Position numbers and translations under genes: made by a program. Below, one piece after another: positions 18,867 to 28,331 of a DNA stretch of 64,000 bases. The notes beneath the pieces are model-generated. The model did no database searches, was not told the origin of the DNA, and worked only from the letters and a program-made list of their open reading frames with translations. The stretch spans positions 3,168,501 through 3,232,500 of the forward strand of contig NZ_AP025732.1 of assembly GCF_023734775.1 (NCBI RefSeq). Direction: 5' to 3'. The stretch's first letter is position 1, and the number at the start of each line of letters is the position of its first letter. Origin of the DNA: Nostoc cf. commune SO-36. GTDB taxonomy: Bacteria; Cyanobacteriota; Cyanobacteriia; Cyanobacteriales; Nostocaceae.

Positions 18867-20105
18867 ATGAATCGGGTTGTTCGCCGTTATATTTTTTACT
18901 TACTGTGTTTGGGATTAGTAATTGCTTTCACAGTTTTTTCACCCTCTTCATTGCCAGTCTATTCTCAAAAAATAAGACCTTTAACTACAGAAATTCGCGG
19001 CGTTTGGATCACTAATGTTGCTAGTGGTGTACTATTTGTTCCTTGGGGAATTAACCGTGCTATAAATCAATTATCCGCTCTCAACTTTAATACAATTTAT
19101 CCTGTAGTCTGGAACCGAGGGCATACTTTTTATAAAAGTACTATAGCTAAAATGACTACAGGTTCGGATACTCAACCTTTGCTCAACTTCATGCACGGTG
19201 GACAGGATGTTTTAGCAAAGATAGTTACACTTGCCAAAAATAAAGATTTGCGAGTCATTCCCTGGTTTGAATATGGGTTCATGACACCGCATTATTCACA
19301 ATTAGCAAGGCGTTATCCTGATTGGTTGACAATTGGACAAGAAGGTATAAACTCTATTCAAGACGCTCCACCGGAAGAAATCGACAATGTTTTGGTGAAT
19401 AAACAAGCTTGGTTGAATCCCTTACATCCACAAGTGCAAGAGTTCATGCAAGGGCTAATTTTAGAAGTAGTCAGAGATTACGATGTGGATGGTATTCAGC
19501 TTGACGACCATTTTGGGATGCCTGTACAGTTCGGCTACGATCGCTTCACTATAGAACTCTACCAGCAAGAACATCAAGGCAAAAGCCCCCCTACCGACCC
19601 TTTTAACCCAGAATGGATGCGTTGGCGGGCAGACAAAATTACTGATTTCATGGCAGAAATCTATCAAGCTGTCAAGGCAGTTAAACCTAAAGTTAAAATA
19701 TCTTTGTCTCCTAACTATCAAGCTTTTGCCTACAAATACTATTTGCAAGATTGGGAAGATTGGGTAAAAAAAGGTTTAGTTAGTGAGTTGATTTTGCAAG
19801 TATATCGAAATGATCAAAACTCTTTTATCGCTCAACTCGAACAACCACCTGTAAAATTGGCTCAAAGTCTTATCCCTGTGGGTATTGGTATATCTACGGG
19901 AACGGTAGGTAATCCGGTGAAAATCGCCCAAGTTAGAGAACAGGTTAAAGCAGTGCGCGATCGCAATTTTGATGGCATCTCTTTTTTCTATTGGGAGAGT
20001 CTATGGGGTTACATCGTACCAGAATCACCGCAACAGCGACGCAAAGGTTTTTTTGAAATGTTTAATGCTAAAACTGTCAGAATATTACAACCAAAGAAAC
20101 TTTGA
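18867..20105 (+). CDS. Glycoside hydrolase family 10-like exported protein (GHL10/DUF187)
   Basis: 412 residues. An N-terminal membrane/signal segment (about 8-30, YIFYLLCLGLVIAFTVF) sends it to the periplasm. Then the GHL10 core: EIRGVWITNVASGVLFVP, FNTIYPVVWNRGHTFY, VIPWFEYGFM, WLNPLHPQVQEFM, DGIQLDDHFGMP and ISLSPNYQAF. The family includes peptidoglycan-acting DigH/YngK-like enzymes that act on denuded glycan strands. Acidic residues of DGIQLDDH and the Glu in WFEYG are likely catalytic. Overlaps the next gene by one base, so the two are probably co-transcribed. Confidence 0.88.
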   Translation: MNRVVRRYIFYLLCLGLVIAFTVFSPSSLPVYSQKIRPLTTEIRGVWITNVASGVLFVPWGINRAINQLSALNFNTIYPVVWNRGHTFYKSTIAKMTTGSDTQPLLNFMHGGQDVLAKIVTLAKNKDLRVIPWFEYGFMTPHYSQLARRYPDWLTIGQEGINSIQDAPPEEIDNVLVNKQAWLNPLHPQVQEFMQGLILEVVRDYDVDGIQLDDHFGMPVQFGYDRFTIELYQQEHQGKSPPTDPFNPEWMRWRADKITDFMAEIYQAVKAVKPKVKISLSPNYQAFAYKYYLQDWEDWVKKGLVSELILQVYRNDQNSFIAQLEQPPVKLAQSLIPVGIGISTGTVGNPVKIAQVREQVKAVRDRNFDGISFFYWESLWGYIVPESPQQRRKGFFEMFNAKTVRILQPKKL

Positions 20106-20662
20106 TGTCATTCGCGCCTGAAAACCTTAGATTTGGCTTTACATTGCTGTGGACTTTAGCGACTTTTGGCGGATTTTTATTAAGTTTACTCTTAATTGAA
20201 GTCGGCGAAAAGCCAGATATTGGAGTGGTAGAGGCGGCTATTGGCGCATTTGCGATCGCACTTCCTCAAGGTTGCCTTCTCAAACAACCTATATTTTGTA
20301 TCAGGTGGATTTGGTCAAGTCTTTTGGGTTGGAGTATAATCACTGCGATCGGTATTGGTGCCGTGGGTTGGATTGTACCTAGCACTCAGATTCTTCCCCT
20401 GAGAATCTTGTCAGGGGCGGTTTATGGTGGTCTTGGCGGCTTGGGGATTGGATTAGCACAATGGTTAGCAATTCCCCAGCCTGTAGCGTGGCGATGGATA
20501 TTTGTCTCTGCGGTAAGTTGGGCTATTGCTGTCCCCGTAGGTTCTGCTGTGGGGATGATTTTACACAGCATAACGCAGCTATTTTTAGGCGAAGTCATGG
20601 GATTAGCCGTCACTTGGCTACTGGTTGGCATCCTCACAGGAATCAATGCTGACAAATTGTGA
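20105..20662 (+). CDS. Hypothetical multi-pass membrane protein
   Basis: 185 residues from ATG 20105, which overlaps the preceding TGA by one base. About six hydrophobic segments separated by short loops (LLWTLATFGGFLLSLLLIE; VVEAAIGAFAIALPQG; SLLGWSIITAIGIGAVGWIV; GAVYGGLGGLGIGLAQWLAI; IFVSAVSWAIAVPVGSAVGM; GLAVTWLLVGILTG), with glycine-rich pairs typical of tightly packed helices. Similar small membrane proteins occur in cyanobacteria without assigned function. Translational coupling to the GH10-like gene suggests an envelope role. Confidence 0.7.
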   Translation: MSFAPENLRFGFTLLWTLATFGGFLLSLLLIEVGEKPDIGVVEAAIGAFAIALPQGCLLKQPIFCIRWIWSSLLGWSIITAIGIGAVGWIVPSTQILPLRILSGAVYGGLGGLGIGLAQWLAIPQPVAWRWIFVSAVSWAIAVPVGSAVGMILHSITQLFLGEVMGLAVTWLLVGILTGINADKL

Positions 20663-21003
20663 TGCGCCTACGCAAGTTTCTACTCTCCATATTAAGAATT
20701 ATAAATTTAATTGATGTATACTGATGTTTATACTTAGATATATGCAAAAATGCTGAAAAACTATTAAAAAAAAGTTTCAGAAAATTTGCCTTCACCTGCA
20801 AATGTATTTTCGCCTTCAAAAAGCAGGATTTGTTAAGCTGACTCCTATTAGCTTTCCTAGATTTCTGACAAGAAGTAGAGAAAGATCCAAATTTTGATGA
20901 GCAACAGCTGACAATACTTTGCCATAGGCGCTAAACATCTACTACAAGCGTAACTACAAGAGAGCGCCTAGAAGAGTTAGTAATACAAGAGTGGGACTCT
21001 CGC
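20663..21003. other. Intergenic region upstream of the histidine kinase
   Basis: AT-rich, no ORF or repeat of note; presumably promoter sequence for the gene at 21004. Confidence 0.5.
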
Positions 21004-23253
21004 ATGAATAAAAATCCAGTGGAATCAACTATGGAGTTGACAAAATTATCACCACCGCAAATTCTCTTTGGCACAGAAGTAGATGAAAAAAGTAGTAGCG
21101 AACAGTTTCTACTAAGTATGTACGATTCTGTGCAGGCATCAATATTTGTAGTTGATGTTCTAAAAGAAGGAGATTTCCGATATGTGGCACTTAATCCCAC
21201 TCATGAACGGTGGATAGGCATTCGCTCAGATGATCTTCGGGGCAAAAAACCAGAAGATATTCTCTCCGCCATCGACGCTGCTAAGGTGCGTCAACACTAT
21301 GCTGACTGTGTAAGCTTTGGCACAACTATCTCTTATGAACAATGTTTGCAATTCCAGGGAATTCCCACTTGGTGGAGTACGACTCTCACGCCACTAAAGG
21401 ATGCTAACTCCAAGATTTATCGATTGATTGGTACTAGTAGTAATATCACTGCTGTTAAGCAAGCAGAACAACAGAGCAAATTCCAGGCTGAACGCGAGCA
21501 ACTGCTAGAAGCGATCGCTGGACGAATTCACCAATCTGTAGAATTAGAGACAATTGTACATCAGACAGCAATTGAACTGCGGCAGTTTTTGAATTGCGAT
21601 CGCGTCTTCATTTATCGCTTTGAGGCTGATGGCAATGGAGTAATCATTGCCGAATCAAATATACCTGCAAGCGATCCCGTTTTGGGAAAAAACATCACCG
21701 ATCCCGGCTTGAGTGGCAAACATCCAGAACACTACGGACAAAGTTGTATTCAAGTTATTGAAGATATTGATGCTCTCGACTTACATCCTTGCCATATAAA
21801 TTTTCTGGCATCTTTGCAGACAAGAGCCAATCTAGTCGTGCCGATTTTCAAAGAGCAAGATATGTGGGGGCTATTAATTGCCCAGCATTACCACCAAGGG
21901 CGTCAATGGCAGCAAACGGAAACGGACTTGCTTAAACAGTTGGCAACTCAAATCGGCATTGCTATCCAACACGCAGAACTTCATCAGCAGCTTGAGGATC
22001 TCAAAGCCAAGATGGAGTTACAGAAACAGAAGCATATTAATCAGTTGCAGCAGGTGCGAAACTTTGAAGCCTTGGTGCGACGCATGACAGAACAAATCCG
22101 CGACAGCCTGGATGAAACTCAGGTTTTGCAGACTGTTACCCAAGAATTAGCACAGTTGCTAAAGCTTGACCGTTGCCAAATCGAACTCTACAGCAATTGC
22201 CAAACTCTGGTTACTATTACCTACGAGTGCAGCATTAACCTACCTCAATGTCAAGGTTTAACTAGACAGATTGCCAACCGTCCCGAAATTTATCAGCCGT
22301 TATTACAAAAACAACCATTGCAATTTTTGGAAATTGTGCCGGGATGGCAGCCAAAGTTGCTAGTTATGTCCCAGATGGCTTGTCCAATTTTCGATACTCA
22401 AGGGATTTTGGGAAATATTTGGTTGACAAGACCATCACAAGAAGGCTTTGATGAGTTTGAAATCGAGTTAGTGCAGCAGGTAGCAAATGAATGTGCGATC
22501 GCCATTCGTCAAGCCCAGCTTTACAAACAAAACCAGGCACAGGTAAAAGAATTAGAAAAATGCGATCGGCTCAAAAACCAATTTCTCAGAAACCTGTCCC
22601 AAGAACTGCGGACACCAATAACAAGTATCAGCCTTGCAGTGCAAACACTCGAAAGTGTCCTTACGCCAGCAGAAACATCAGAGATAGAAATAGTTCCGCA
22701 ACTCTTGCAGATTCTCCATAACGAGTGTGGGCGAGAAAGTAAGTTAATTAACGACCTCCTCACACTCACATATCTTGAAGCCGAACCCGCTGCCCCAACA
22801 TTGATTGCCATTGACCTTCAAAGCTGGCTTCATCCCATTATCGAGTCTTTTCGAGACCTCACCAACTGCCAACGACAGCAGTTAAATCTAACAGTTGATC
22901 ATGGGCTGCCGCCTTTGGAAACAGATATTACTGATTTAGAGCGGATTGTCACCGAACTGCTTAACCATGCCTGCAAGTACACCCCAGCAGGCGAATCTAT
23001 CACAGTCTCTGCTCACCTGACAGGGGATGCAGTAGAGCTTAATATTACCAATTCTGGAATAGAGCTTACCCGCGATGAACTGTCACGGATTTTTGAGCCT
23101 TTCTATCATCTTTCCAAGCATGATCCTTGGAAACATAGTGGCACTGGACTGGAATTAGCATTAGTGCAGAAAATGGTCAGACATTTAGGCGGCTCAATCT
23201 ATGTACAGAGTGCAGCAGGTCAAACCACCTTCACCGTCAAATTCTCCTTTTAA
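21004..23253 (+). CDS. PAS-GAF-GAF sensor histidine kinase, phosphoacceptor His replaced by Gln
   Basis: 749 residues: PAS (about 35-155), GAF 1 (170-325, with the DRVFIYRFEADGNGVI phytochrome-like start), GAF 2 (345-500), HisKA-like dimerisation helix and HATPase. The H box reads LRNLSQELRTPITSI, with Gln533 (codon CAA at 22600-22602) where the phosphorylated His should be. In the ATPase the N box (ELLNHACKYTP) keeps its Asn, but the G1 box is ITNSG instead of V-x-D-x-G, and G2 is GTGLELALV. Two key positions are therefore lost, pointing to a pseudokinase or a regulator of a partner. No response regulator is adjacent. A single C/A base decides His versus Gln. Confidence 0.85.
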   Translation: MNKNPVESTMELTKLSPPQILFGTEVDEKSSSEQFLLSMYDSVQASIFVVDVLKEGDFRYVALNPTHERWIGIRSDDLRGKKPEDILSAIDAAKVRQHYADCVSFGTTISYEQCLQFQGIPTWWSTTLTPLKDANSKIYRLIGTSSNITAVKQAEQQSKFQAEREQLLEAIAGRIHQSVELETIVHQTAIELRQFLNCDRVFIYRFEADGNGVIIAESNIPASDPVLGKNITDPGLSGKHPEHYGQSCIQVIEDIDALDLHPCHINFLASLQTRANLVVPIFKEQDMWGLLIAQHYHQGRQWQQTETDLLKQLATQIGIAIQHAELHQQLEDLKAKMELQKQKHINQLQQVRNFEALVRRMTEQIRDSLDETQVLQTVTQELAQLLKLDRCQIELYSNCQTLVTITYECSINLPQCQGLTRQIANRPEIYQPLLQKQPLQFLEIVPGWQPKLLVMSQMACPIFDTQGILGNIWLTRPSQEGFDEFEIELVQQVANECAIAIRQAQLYKQNQAQVKELEKCDRLKNQFLRNLSQELRTPITSISLAVQTLESVLTPAETSEIEIVPQLLQILHNECGRESKLINDLLTLTYLEAEPAAPTLIAIDLQSWLHPIIESFRDLTNCQRQQLNLTVDHGLPPLETDITDLERIVTELLNHACKYTPAGESITVSAHLTGDAVELNITNSGIELTRDELSRIFEPFYHLSKHDPWKHSGTGLELALVQKMVRHLGGSIYVQSAAGQTTFTVKFSF

Positions 23254-23315
23254 TTCGTTTTTGGGTGCAGCACTAGCTAAATTCTCAAAAGTTGTGCTAT
23301 GATTGTGATTCGTGT

Positions 23316-23387
<72 letters not shown>

Positions 23388-23421
23388 CTTTTTAAGTATT
23401 TTCATTTGTTGATTAATAAGT

Positions 23422-23463
23422 AATTATAAAGGTGCATTAGTAACATAATGCACCTTTATAATT
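23422..23463. terminator. Strong hairpin 34 bp after the tRNA
   Basis: 18-bp perfect arms (AATTATAAAGGTGCATTA and complement) with a 6-base loop. No long T-run, but the position suggests 3'-end formation or processing of the tRNA transcript. Confidence 0.5.
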
Positions 23464-23501
23464 AATTTCTGTGCGTTATGCGATCGCCAAGGGACTTACA
23501 G

Positions 23502-23631
23502 TTAAACCAATTCGCAATTCGCAATTCGCAATTCGCAATTCGCAATTACGTTTTGTGACGGGGATTTAGACCCCGACACAAAACGCGCTGCCTATAGAGG
23601 CAGGGGACTTAAACCCCCAAAGTTCGTTAAA
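23502..23631. repeat. 130-bp dispersed repeat, copy 1
   Basis: Five tandem AATTCGC units followed by a hairpin (CGGGGATTTAGACCCCG inside TTTTGTG/CACAAAA) and GCGCTGCCTATAGAGGCAGG. The copy at 57309-57438 differs at one base in 130, so the two copies are recent or kept identical. Confidence 0.9.
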
Positions 23632-23801
23632 AAAAGATCCCATCCCTGCGGGAGGCTCCGCGATCGCGTAAGCGTTCCGCAGGGTACGTAGGGGCGCAAG
23701 ACCTTGCGCTCCTACAAATCATTTGGAATCATTTATTTTTTGTTAGTCCATAACAACAAGCTGACCCCAAGATCGACTTCCAGGATTAGTGAATTGGTGT
23801 T

Positions 23802-25148
23802 CTAAGGGCTAATCGCAGCTAATTCAGATTTTTGTGAAACCTGCAATTCCTCAAATTGAACTACTTGATCAGCACAGGCTTTACCAGCTTCAAAACAGGC
23901 TTCAAGAGATGCCCCTTTGATGTAATCACCTGTTAGATAAAGCCCTGGGAGTTGGGAAAGCTGAGTTTTTAGATTGGTGGTAAATTGCGGGTAATTGCTA
24001 GTATATGCACATAACCCAACTGGATGATATTTAGCAACATATCGGATACGATCAGATCCGCTAATGGGAATGTATTTATTTAGAGCTTCTTCTGCTAAAC
24101 GAATCAGTTCTTCAGAAGTAGCCCCATCCTTCATATAGCGGCGACCTGTACGACCACTAAAGGTGTAGCGAATAACGTTGCGCTCATTAATACCGTAAGC
24201 TCCGGCATTGCTAATAGGATATGTGTCATTAAATACTAAAGCTCTTACTTTCTTTGAAAAAATGTCGCGGGCATACTCTGCTACAACTACAGTTACAGGA
24301 TAGTAGTTAACCGAGTCTAAAGTTTCAGCTAGCTCAGAGCTTTGAGGTGCAACTATTTTAGAAGATATCGATGCAGGAGTTGCCAATATAACACCCGCAT
24401 ATTCTAATTCTTGCACACCAGATAAATCCCGTAATCGTAGACCGACAACACGTCCATTGCGAACCATCAACGACTCTACGCGACTATTCAATCGTACAGG
24501 CCCAGTTTTAGCAAACTGTTCCAATACAGGTTGCATTCCTTGAGTCAACTGATCGTAAGTATCAAGAACCATGCGGAGATTACTCCCCAGATTTCCAACA
24601 TAAGCTTCTTCTGGTTCTGCTCCATTCATCCGAACGGTCATAGGTCGGATAACAACCTGACAGAAATTGGGGCTGAAATATTCACTCAGAGGTTTATCTC
24701 CTAGACGTTGACAAAAGTCAGTGAAGTAAGGGCCACCCAAAAGACCATTTTGAAGGTTTCGCATGACGGCTCCACAAACATTCCAGAACCGCCAGATATC
24801 TTTAGGAGTCCCTTGGCTCAAAAATTCTAGGGTTGCTTTCACACGGCGACTGTTATCTAAAGTTAGTAATTTATTGTTACGAACTTGAGAAGAGTTAAGC
24901 CCAAAAAACTCATAGGGATTGTTCCCCATTGCAGTTGTAAACTCTCGAAAAAGATTGTATGTTCTACCAATATTTTTTCCTCCTAACTGTACTGGTCTGT
25001 CTCCTAATAAAAATGGGCGAATGCGTCCACCAATGGCATCATCTTGCTCAATTAATTCAACATTGAAGCCACGTTGCCGTAGATAGTAAGCCGTAGCAAT
25101 ACCACTAGCACCACTACCAATAACTGCGTATGTGTTTAAATTCATCAT
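23802..25148 (-). CDS. FAD-dependent oxidoreductase (amine oxidase / protoporphyrinogen-oxidase-like)
   Basis: 448 residues. N-terminal dinucleotide-binding motif YAVIGSGASGIATAYYLRQRG with the acidic end of strand 2 (VELIEQDDAIGGRIR), and the C-terminal FAD motif LYLTGDYIKGASLEACFEAG. Middle part: substrate domain with GVILATPAS. Similar flavoproteins oxidise amines, desaturate carotenoids or mature porphyrins. It is the last gene of the minus-strand operon starting at 29704 (157-bp gap from the DUF1330-like gene), so an oxidation late in that pathway is inferred. Confidence 0.85.
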   Translation of the reverse strand: MMNLNTYAVIGSGASGIATAYYLRQRGFNVELIEQDDAIGGRIRPFLLGDRPVQLGGKNIGRTYNLFREFTTAMGNNPYEFFGLNSSQVRNNKLLTLDNSRRVKATLEFLSQGTPKDIWRFWNVCGAVMRNLQNGLLGGPYFTDFCQRLGDKPLSEYFSPNFCQVVIRPMTVRMNGAEPEEAYVGNLGSNLRMVLDTYDQLTQGMQPVLEQFAKTGPVRLNSRVESLMVRNGRVVGLRLRDLSGVQELEYAGVILATPASISSKIVAPQSSELAETLDSVNYYPVTVVVAEYARDIFSKKVRALVFNDTYPISNAGAYGINERNVIRYTFSGRTGRRYMKDGATSEELIRLAEEALNKYIPISGSDRIRYVAKYHPVGLCAYTSNYPQFTTNLKTQLSQLPGLYLTGDYIKGASLEACFEAGKACADQVVQFEELQVSQKSELAAISP

Positions 25149-25305
25149 TCACCTCTAATTATGTTTATGAGATAGTGTCATTCAGTTCTCTAAGCCATCT
25201 TGCGGCGATTTGCAACTTTAACTTGATAATCTTGACAACTTCCAATTAAAAAATCACGAGATTATCAAGTATGCTACAAAGTCTAAACGCCATATTTGAA
25301 GAATA

Positions 25306-25596
25306 TTAATCTTCTAAGACAGTAATGGTTACTTTGCGATAAGCTTGATCTCGAAATGGTAAAACTTCCAAGTAACGTGGATCTGTTAACCATCCTCGTA
25401 TATGCTCAACTGAGGGGAACTTTAATATTCGGATAGATTCTTCCTCAAAAGAACCGAGCAATCGCTCCTTAGTGTGCATACGTAAAACTACTTCTGCTCC
25501 ATATTCATCACGAATTGCTACAGCCCGTTTTTTGTAATTCTCAGCAGCTTCTGATGCATGAGGATTAGGTGTTAATGTTACCAGCACATGAACCAT
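25306..25596 (-). CDS. Small dimeric alpha/beta-barrel protein (DUF1330-like)
   Basis: 96 residues with the ferredoxin-like ABM/DUF1330 pattern: VHVLVTLTPN (strand 1), KKRAVAIRDEYGAEVVLRM (helix and strand), LKFPSVEHIRGWLTDPRYLEVLPFRDQ (the typical F-P-S/D ... W ... Y loop-helix) and a final strand VTITVL. Members act as small cyclases, monooxygenases or have no known role. Lying in a biosynthetic operon between the transacylase and the flavoenzyme, a cyclase or ring-forming helper is possible, but this is a guess. Confidence 0.65.
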   Translation of the reverse strand: MVHVLVTLTPNPHASEAAENYKKRAVAIRDEYGAEVVLRMHTKERLLGSFEEESIRILKFPSVEHIRGWLTDPRYLEVLPFRDQAYRKVTITVLED

Positions 25597-25675
25597 TAAT
25601 CTTTTACCTTGATTAGCTATTGATTATTTTTAGCTAGAAATGTCTTAAATATCGCTCATATCTACAATGGATTAA

Positions 25676-26641
25676 TTAGACTAGTTGCGATTCTAAAACT
25701 TCTTGTAACTCAATCGATGTCTTCTGCAAAGATTTAACGTCTTCAACACTAAAAACTAGAGCAGACGGAACAATCTTTTTAATTAACTTAGACAAAATTT
25801 GCCCTGGGCCGACCTCAACAAAAATTTCAATTCCTTGTTGTTGGATATAACGTATCGAAGCCTCCCAATGAACAGCAGAAGTTATTTGTTGCTCTGATAA
25901 CTGCCTCCATTCATAACCCTTGACTACTGGTTCTGCTGTAACATTTGAGATTACAGGTATAGTTGCATTATTGAATTGAAACTTACGAACTATATGAGCC
26001 AACTGTTGTGCAGCTTCTTGCATTAAAGGAGAATGAAAAGCCCCTGAGACAGCTAAAGGAATAGCTTTTAGATTATTTTCAAAGGCATAAAAAAGAGCTT
26101 CTTCTATAGAAGCATTATCACCGGATATAACAATTTGTTCTGGTGAGTTCAAGTTAGCAGGAACTAACACACCATTTGGTTGTACATTTTCTCTACATAG
26201 TTCTTCTGCTTGTTTTAATGTAACTCCTTTTAGAGCCAACATACCACCCTCCTGCGTTTTTGACATTAAGGCTCCTCTAACTTCAATCAAGCGTATAGCA
26301 TCTGCAAAAGAGAGTACGCCAGCAGCAACCAATGCAGCATATTCTCCAGCACTATGTCCACAGATAAATTTTGGTTTTATAGGAAAATGTTCTTGAAAAA
26401 CACTGTACAGAGCTATGTTTGTTGTTAATAAACAAGGTTGTGCAATGGAAGTTTCCATTAAATTTTCTTCCAAGCCGAAAAATGAGAGATTCCGAATATT
26501 TAAATTTGTAATTTGTTCGGCAGTCTCAAAAACTTTGTCTGCTGAGATAAACTTTTTAGAAATTTCTAATCCCATTCCTACATATTGAGAACCTTGTCCG
26601 GGAAAAACTAACGCGTAATTATTTGAAGTTAATCGTTCCAT
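25676..26641 (-). CDS. Malonyl-CoA:ACP transacylase (FabD-like, stand-alone AT)
   Basis: 321 residues. Loads malonyl (or another acyl) groups onto the carrier protein. Seen: LVFPGQGSQYVGMG, the nucleophile Ser97 in GHSAGEYAALVAAG, Arg121 in EVRGALM, and His202 in SGAFHSPLM completing the catalytic set; VEVGPGQILSKLI near the end. GHSAGE replaces the usual GHSLGE of housekeeping FabD, and the operon context suggests a specialised, pathway-bound enzyme. 82 bp behind the ACP gene. Confidence 0.9.
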   Translation of the reverse strand: MERLTSNNYALVFPGQGSQYVGMGLEISKKFISADKVFETAEQITNLNIRNLSFFGLEENLMETSIAQPCLLTTNIALYSVFQEHFPIKPKFICGHSAGEYAALVAAGVLSFADAIRLIEVRGALMSKTQEGGMLALKGVTLKQAEELCRENVQPNGVLVPANLNSPEQIVISGDNASIEEALFYAFENNLKAIPLAVSGAFHSPLMQEAAQQLAHIVRKFQFNNATIPVISNVTAEPVVKGYEWRQLSEQQITSAVHWEASIRYIQQQGIEIFVEVGPGQILSKLIKKIVPSALVFSVEDVKSLQKTSIELQEVLESQLV

Positions 26642-26723
26642 AGCTTAAAGAAACCTCCATTGATATCAAGATATTTGAACCTAAAGGGTTTGACGTAACT
26701 TTTAAAGATATAAAAATCTTTTT

Positions 26724-26993
26724 CTAGCTATTATTTAATGCTGATTCCAATAATTGGTAAGCATTTTGTACTGTTTTAATTCTTCCGGCTTGAGTTGTAG
26801 ATATCTTCACACCAAATTTTTGCCGTATGAGCATCACAATTTTGACAATATCCACGGAAGATATTCCTACATCATCTACCCAATAAGCATCAGGAAGAAG
26901 CTTATTTTGGTCTATGTTAAGCCTTTGGGCAACAGCATTACAAAATTCATCAAATGAAACGAGTTTAGAGTCCTTTTCATTGATTGCAACCAT
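26724..26993 (-). CDS. Acyl carrier protein
   Basis: 89 residues, four-helix carrier fold. The phosphopantetheine site is DDVGISSVDIVKIVMLI, with Ser46 as attachment point (usual D-S-L is here S-S-V). An N-terminal extension of about ten residues distinguishes it from housekeeping AcpP. It sits between the hydrolase and the transacylase genes (82 bp on each side), with an AcpS-type activating enzyme two genes upstream. Confidence 0.88.
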   Translation of the reverse strand: MVAINEKDSKLVSFDEFCNAVAQRLNIDQNKLLPDAYWVDDVGISSVDIVKIVMLIRQKFGVKISTTQAGRIKTVQNAYQLLESALNNS

Positions 26994-27075
26994 ATTTTTC
27001 TCCTTCTCTATTTTGAGAGTTTATTAAATCTATTAGTAGTTTTCAATCAGTATTTGAGTAAACAATAGAGCTAAT

Positions 27076-27858
27076 TTAGTTAATAAACCATTCAATTGTT
27101 AGCTCAAAAAGTTCTTGTTGATGGAATGGAAAAGAATGATGAGCTCCTTCTATTATCTGTAATTTCGGTGGTTTATTAGAAGTCATTTGTGCTTGCTCTA
27201 CTAATTGCTTTACCTCTTGTAATGGAACTGTTGCATCTTCAGTTCCATGAATAATTAACAAGGGCTGATTAGCTTGCTCAACCTCTTTTAACATATCAAG
27301 CTCAAAAGATTGCTTGAGAATTTCAGGGCCACAGGTCATAAGTTCTCCGTGGTAAAGAAATTCTGATTCATCACCCTCTTCTAAAAGAGAAAATGAATCT
27401 TCCCCAATCAATCGCATAACAGTGCCTGACAAATCAGTAAATGGTGCCCATGCAACGGTCTTATATATCTCTGAATTTCTCGCACTTTCTCGGATAACAG
27501 TTACTGCACCTAAGCAATGTCCTACTAATCCAATTGCGTTTTGATCAACACCATCTATCTTCTTAACTAAATTAATTGCAGCTTCCAAATCTTCTAATTC
27601 TCTATCTAAAGTCAGGTCTACTAAATCACCATCACTATCACCTGAACCTGCAAAATCAAATCTAAATACTGATAAATTATGTTTCACTGCATAGCGAGAA
27701 AATTCCACAAAGCGCCGACTTCCACCAATCTTAGTACCTGCAAATCCATGACATACAATTAAACACGGTCTGGGTTTATTTCCTTGCCCGTGATGCACAA
27801 CACCAACAAGGTTTTGCTCACGCTTATTTTGAAAAACAAATGCTTCCATGTGTGACAT
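27076..27858 (-). CDS. Alpha/beta hydrolase with Cys nucleophile
   Basis: 260 residues. HGFAGTKIGG forms the oxyanion region, the nucleophile elbow is GLVGHCLGAVTV with Cys115 in place of Ser, Asp208 lies in HGTEDATVP, and His240/241 in GAHHSFP completes the triad. A Cys at the elbow is known from dienelactone-hydrolase-type enzymes and some BAAT-like acyltransferases. Between AcpS and ACP genes, it could release or transfer the acyl chain from the carrier protein. The start may be Met1 or Met4. Confidence 0.85.
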   Translation of the reverse strand: MSHMEAFVFQNKREQNLVGVVHHGQGNKPRPCLIVCHGFAGTKIGGSRRFVEFSRYAVKHNLSVFRFDFAGSGDSDGDLVDLTLDRELEDLEAAINLVKKIDGVDQNAIGLVGHCLGAVTVIRESARNSEIYKTVAWAPFTDLSGTVMRLIGEDSFSLLEEGDESEFLYHGELMTCGPEILKQSFELDMLKEVEQANQPLLIIHGTEDATVPLQEVKQLVEQAQMTSNKPPKLQIIEGAHHSFPFHQQELFELTIEWFIN

Positions 27859-27877
27859 ATTTTTTCTGCTATAAATT

Positions 27878-28303
27878 TCAATTTTTCAGACATATTGCAA
27901 TTGCGATCGCCATTGCATAATCTTTGTCATGGCTAATACTTACATCCAAATTATGAGCTGCAATCTTTTGCCAAAAAGGAAGAGCAGTTTCATATAAAAA
28001 AACAATTGGTTTTCCAGAACTATTGTGTAATATTTCTATGTCAACCAGTTCAATTTGACTAATTCCACCTTCTAAAACCTTTATAATTGCTTCTTTACAA
28101 GCAAATTTTCCTGCTAATCGTTGAAGTTGATGATTCTCATTTGAAAGAGTTAAAACATCCTCCCATTCTTGTTCTGTCAACCAAACTCCTATCGGTGCAT
28201 CCGCTAAGTCTTTTATATCTTTGATAGAGATAAAATCTATTCCAGTTTTTACTTGAATTGGTGACTGGGCAGAAGACGCACAAATTTTGTCTTCTATAAA
28301 CAT
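27878..28303 (-). CDS. Holo-ACP synthase (AcpS-type phosphopantetheinyl transferase)
   Basis: 141 residues. Moves 4'-phosphopantetheine from CoA to the carrier-protein Ser. Seen: TGIDFISIKDI (metal-binding Asp23), GKFACKEAIIKVL (Glu71 and Lys), and the C-terminal VSISHDKDYAMAIAI. The N-terminus is about 15 residues longer than the housekeeping enzyme. Its position 19 bp before the hydrolase gene and 28 bp after KAS III makes it a dedicated activator of the local ACP. Confidence 0.88.
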   Translation of the reverse strand: MFIEDKICASSAQSPIQVKTGIDFISIKDIKDLADAPIGVWLTEQEWEDVLTLSNENHQLQRLAGKFACKEAIIKVLEGGISQIELVDIEILHNSSGKPIVFLYETALPFWQKIAAHNLDVSISHDKDYAMAIAIAICLKN

Positions 28304-28331
28304 TTGATTTTTATGATGTGTAAACTACCCT

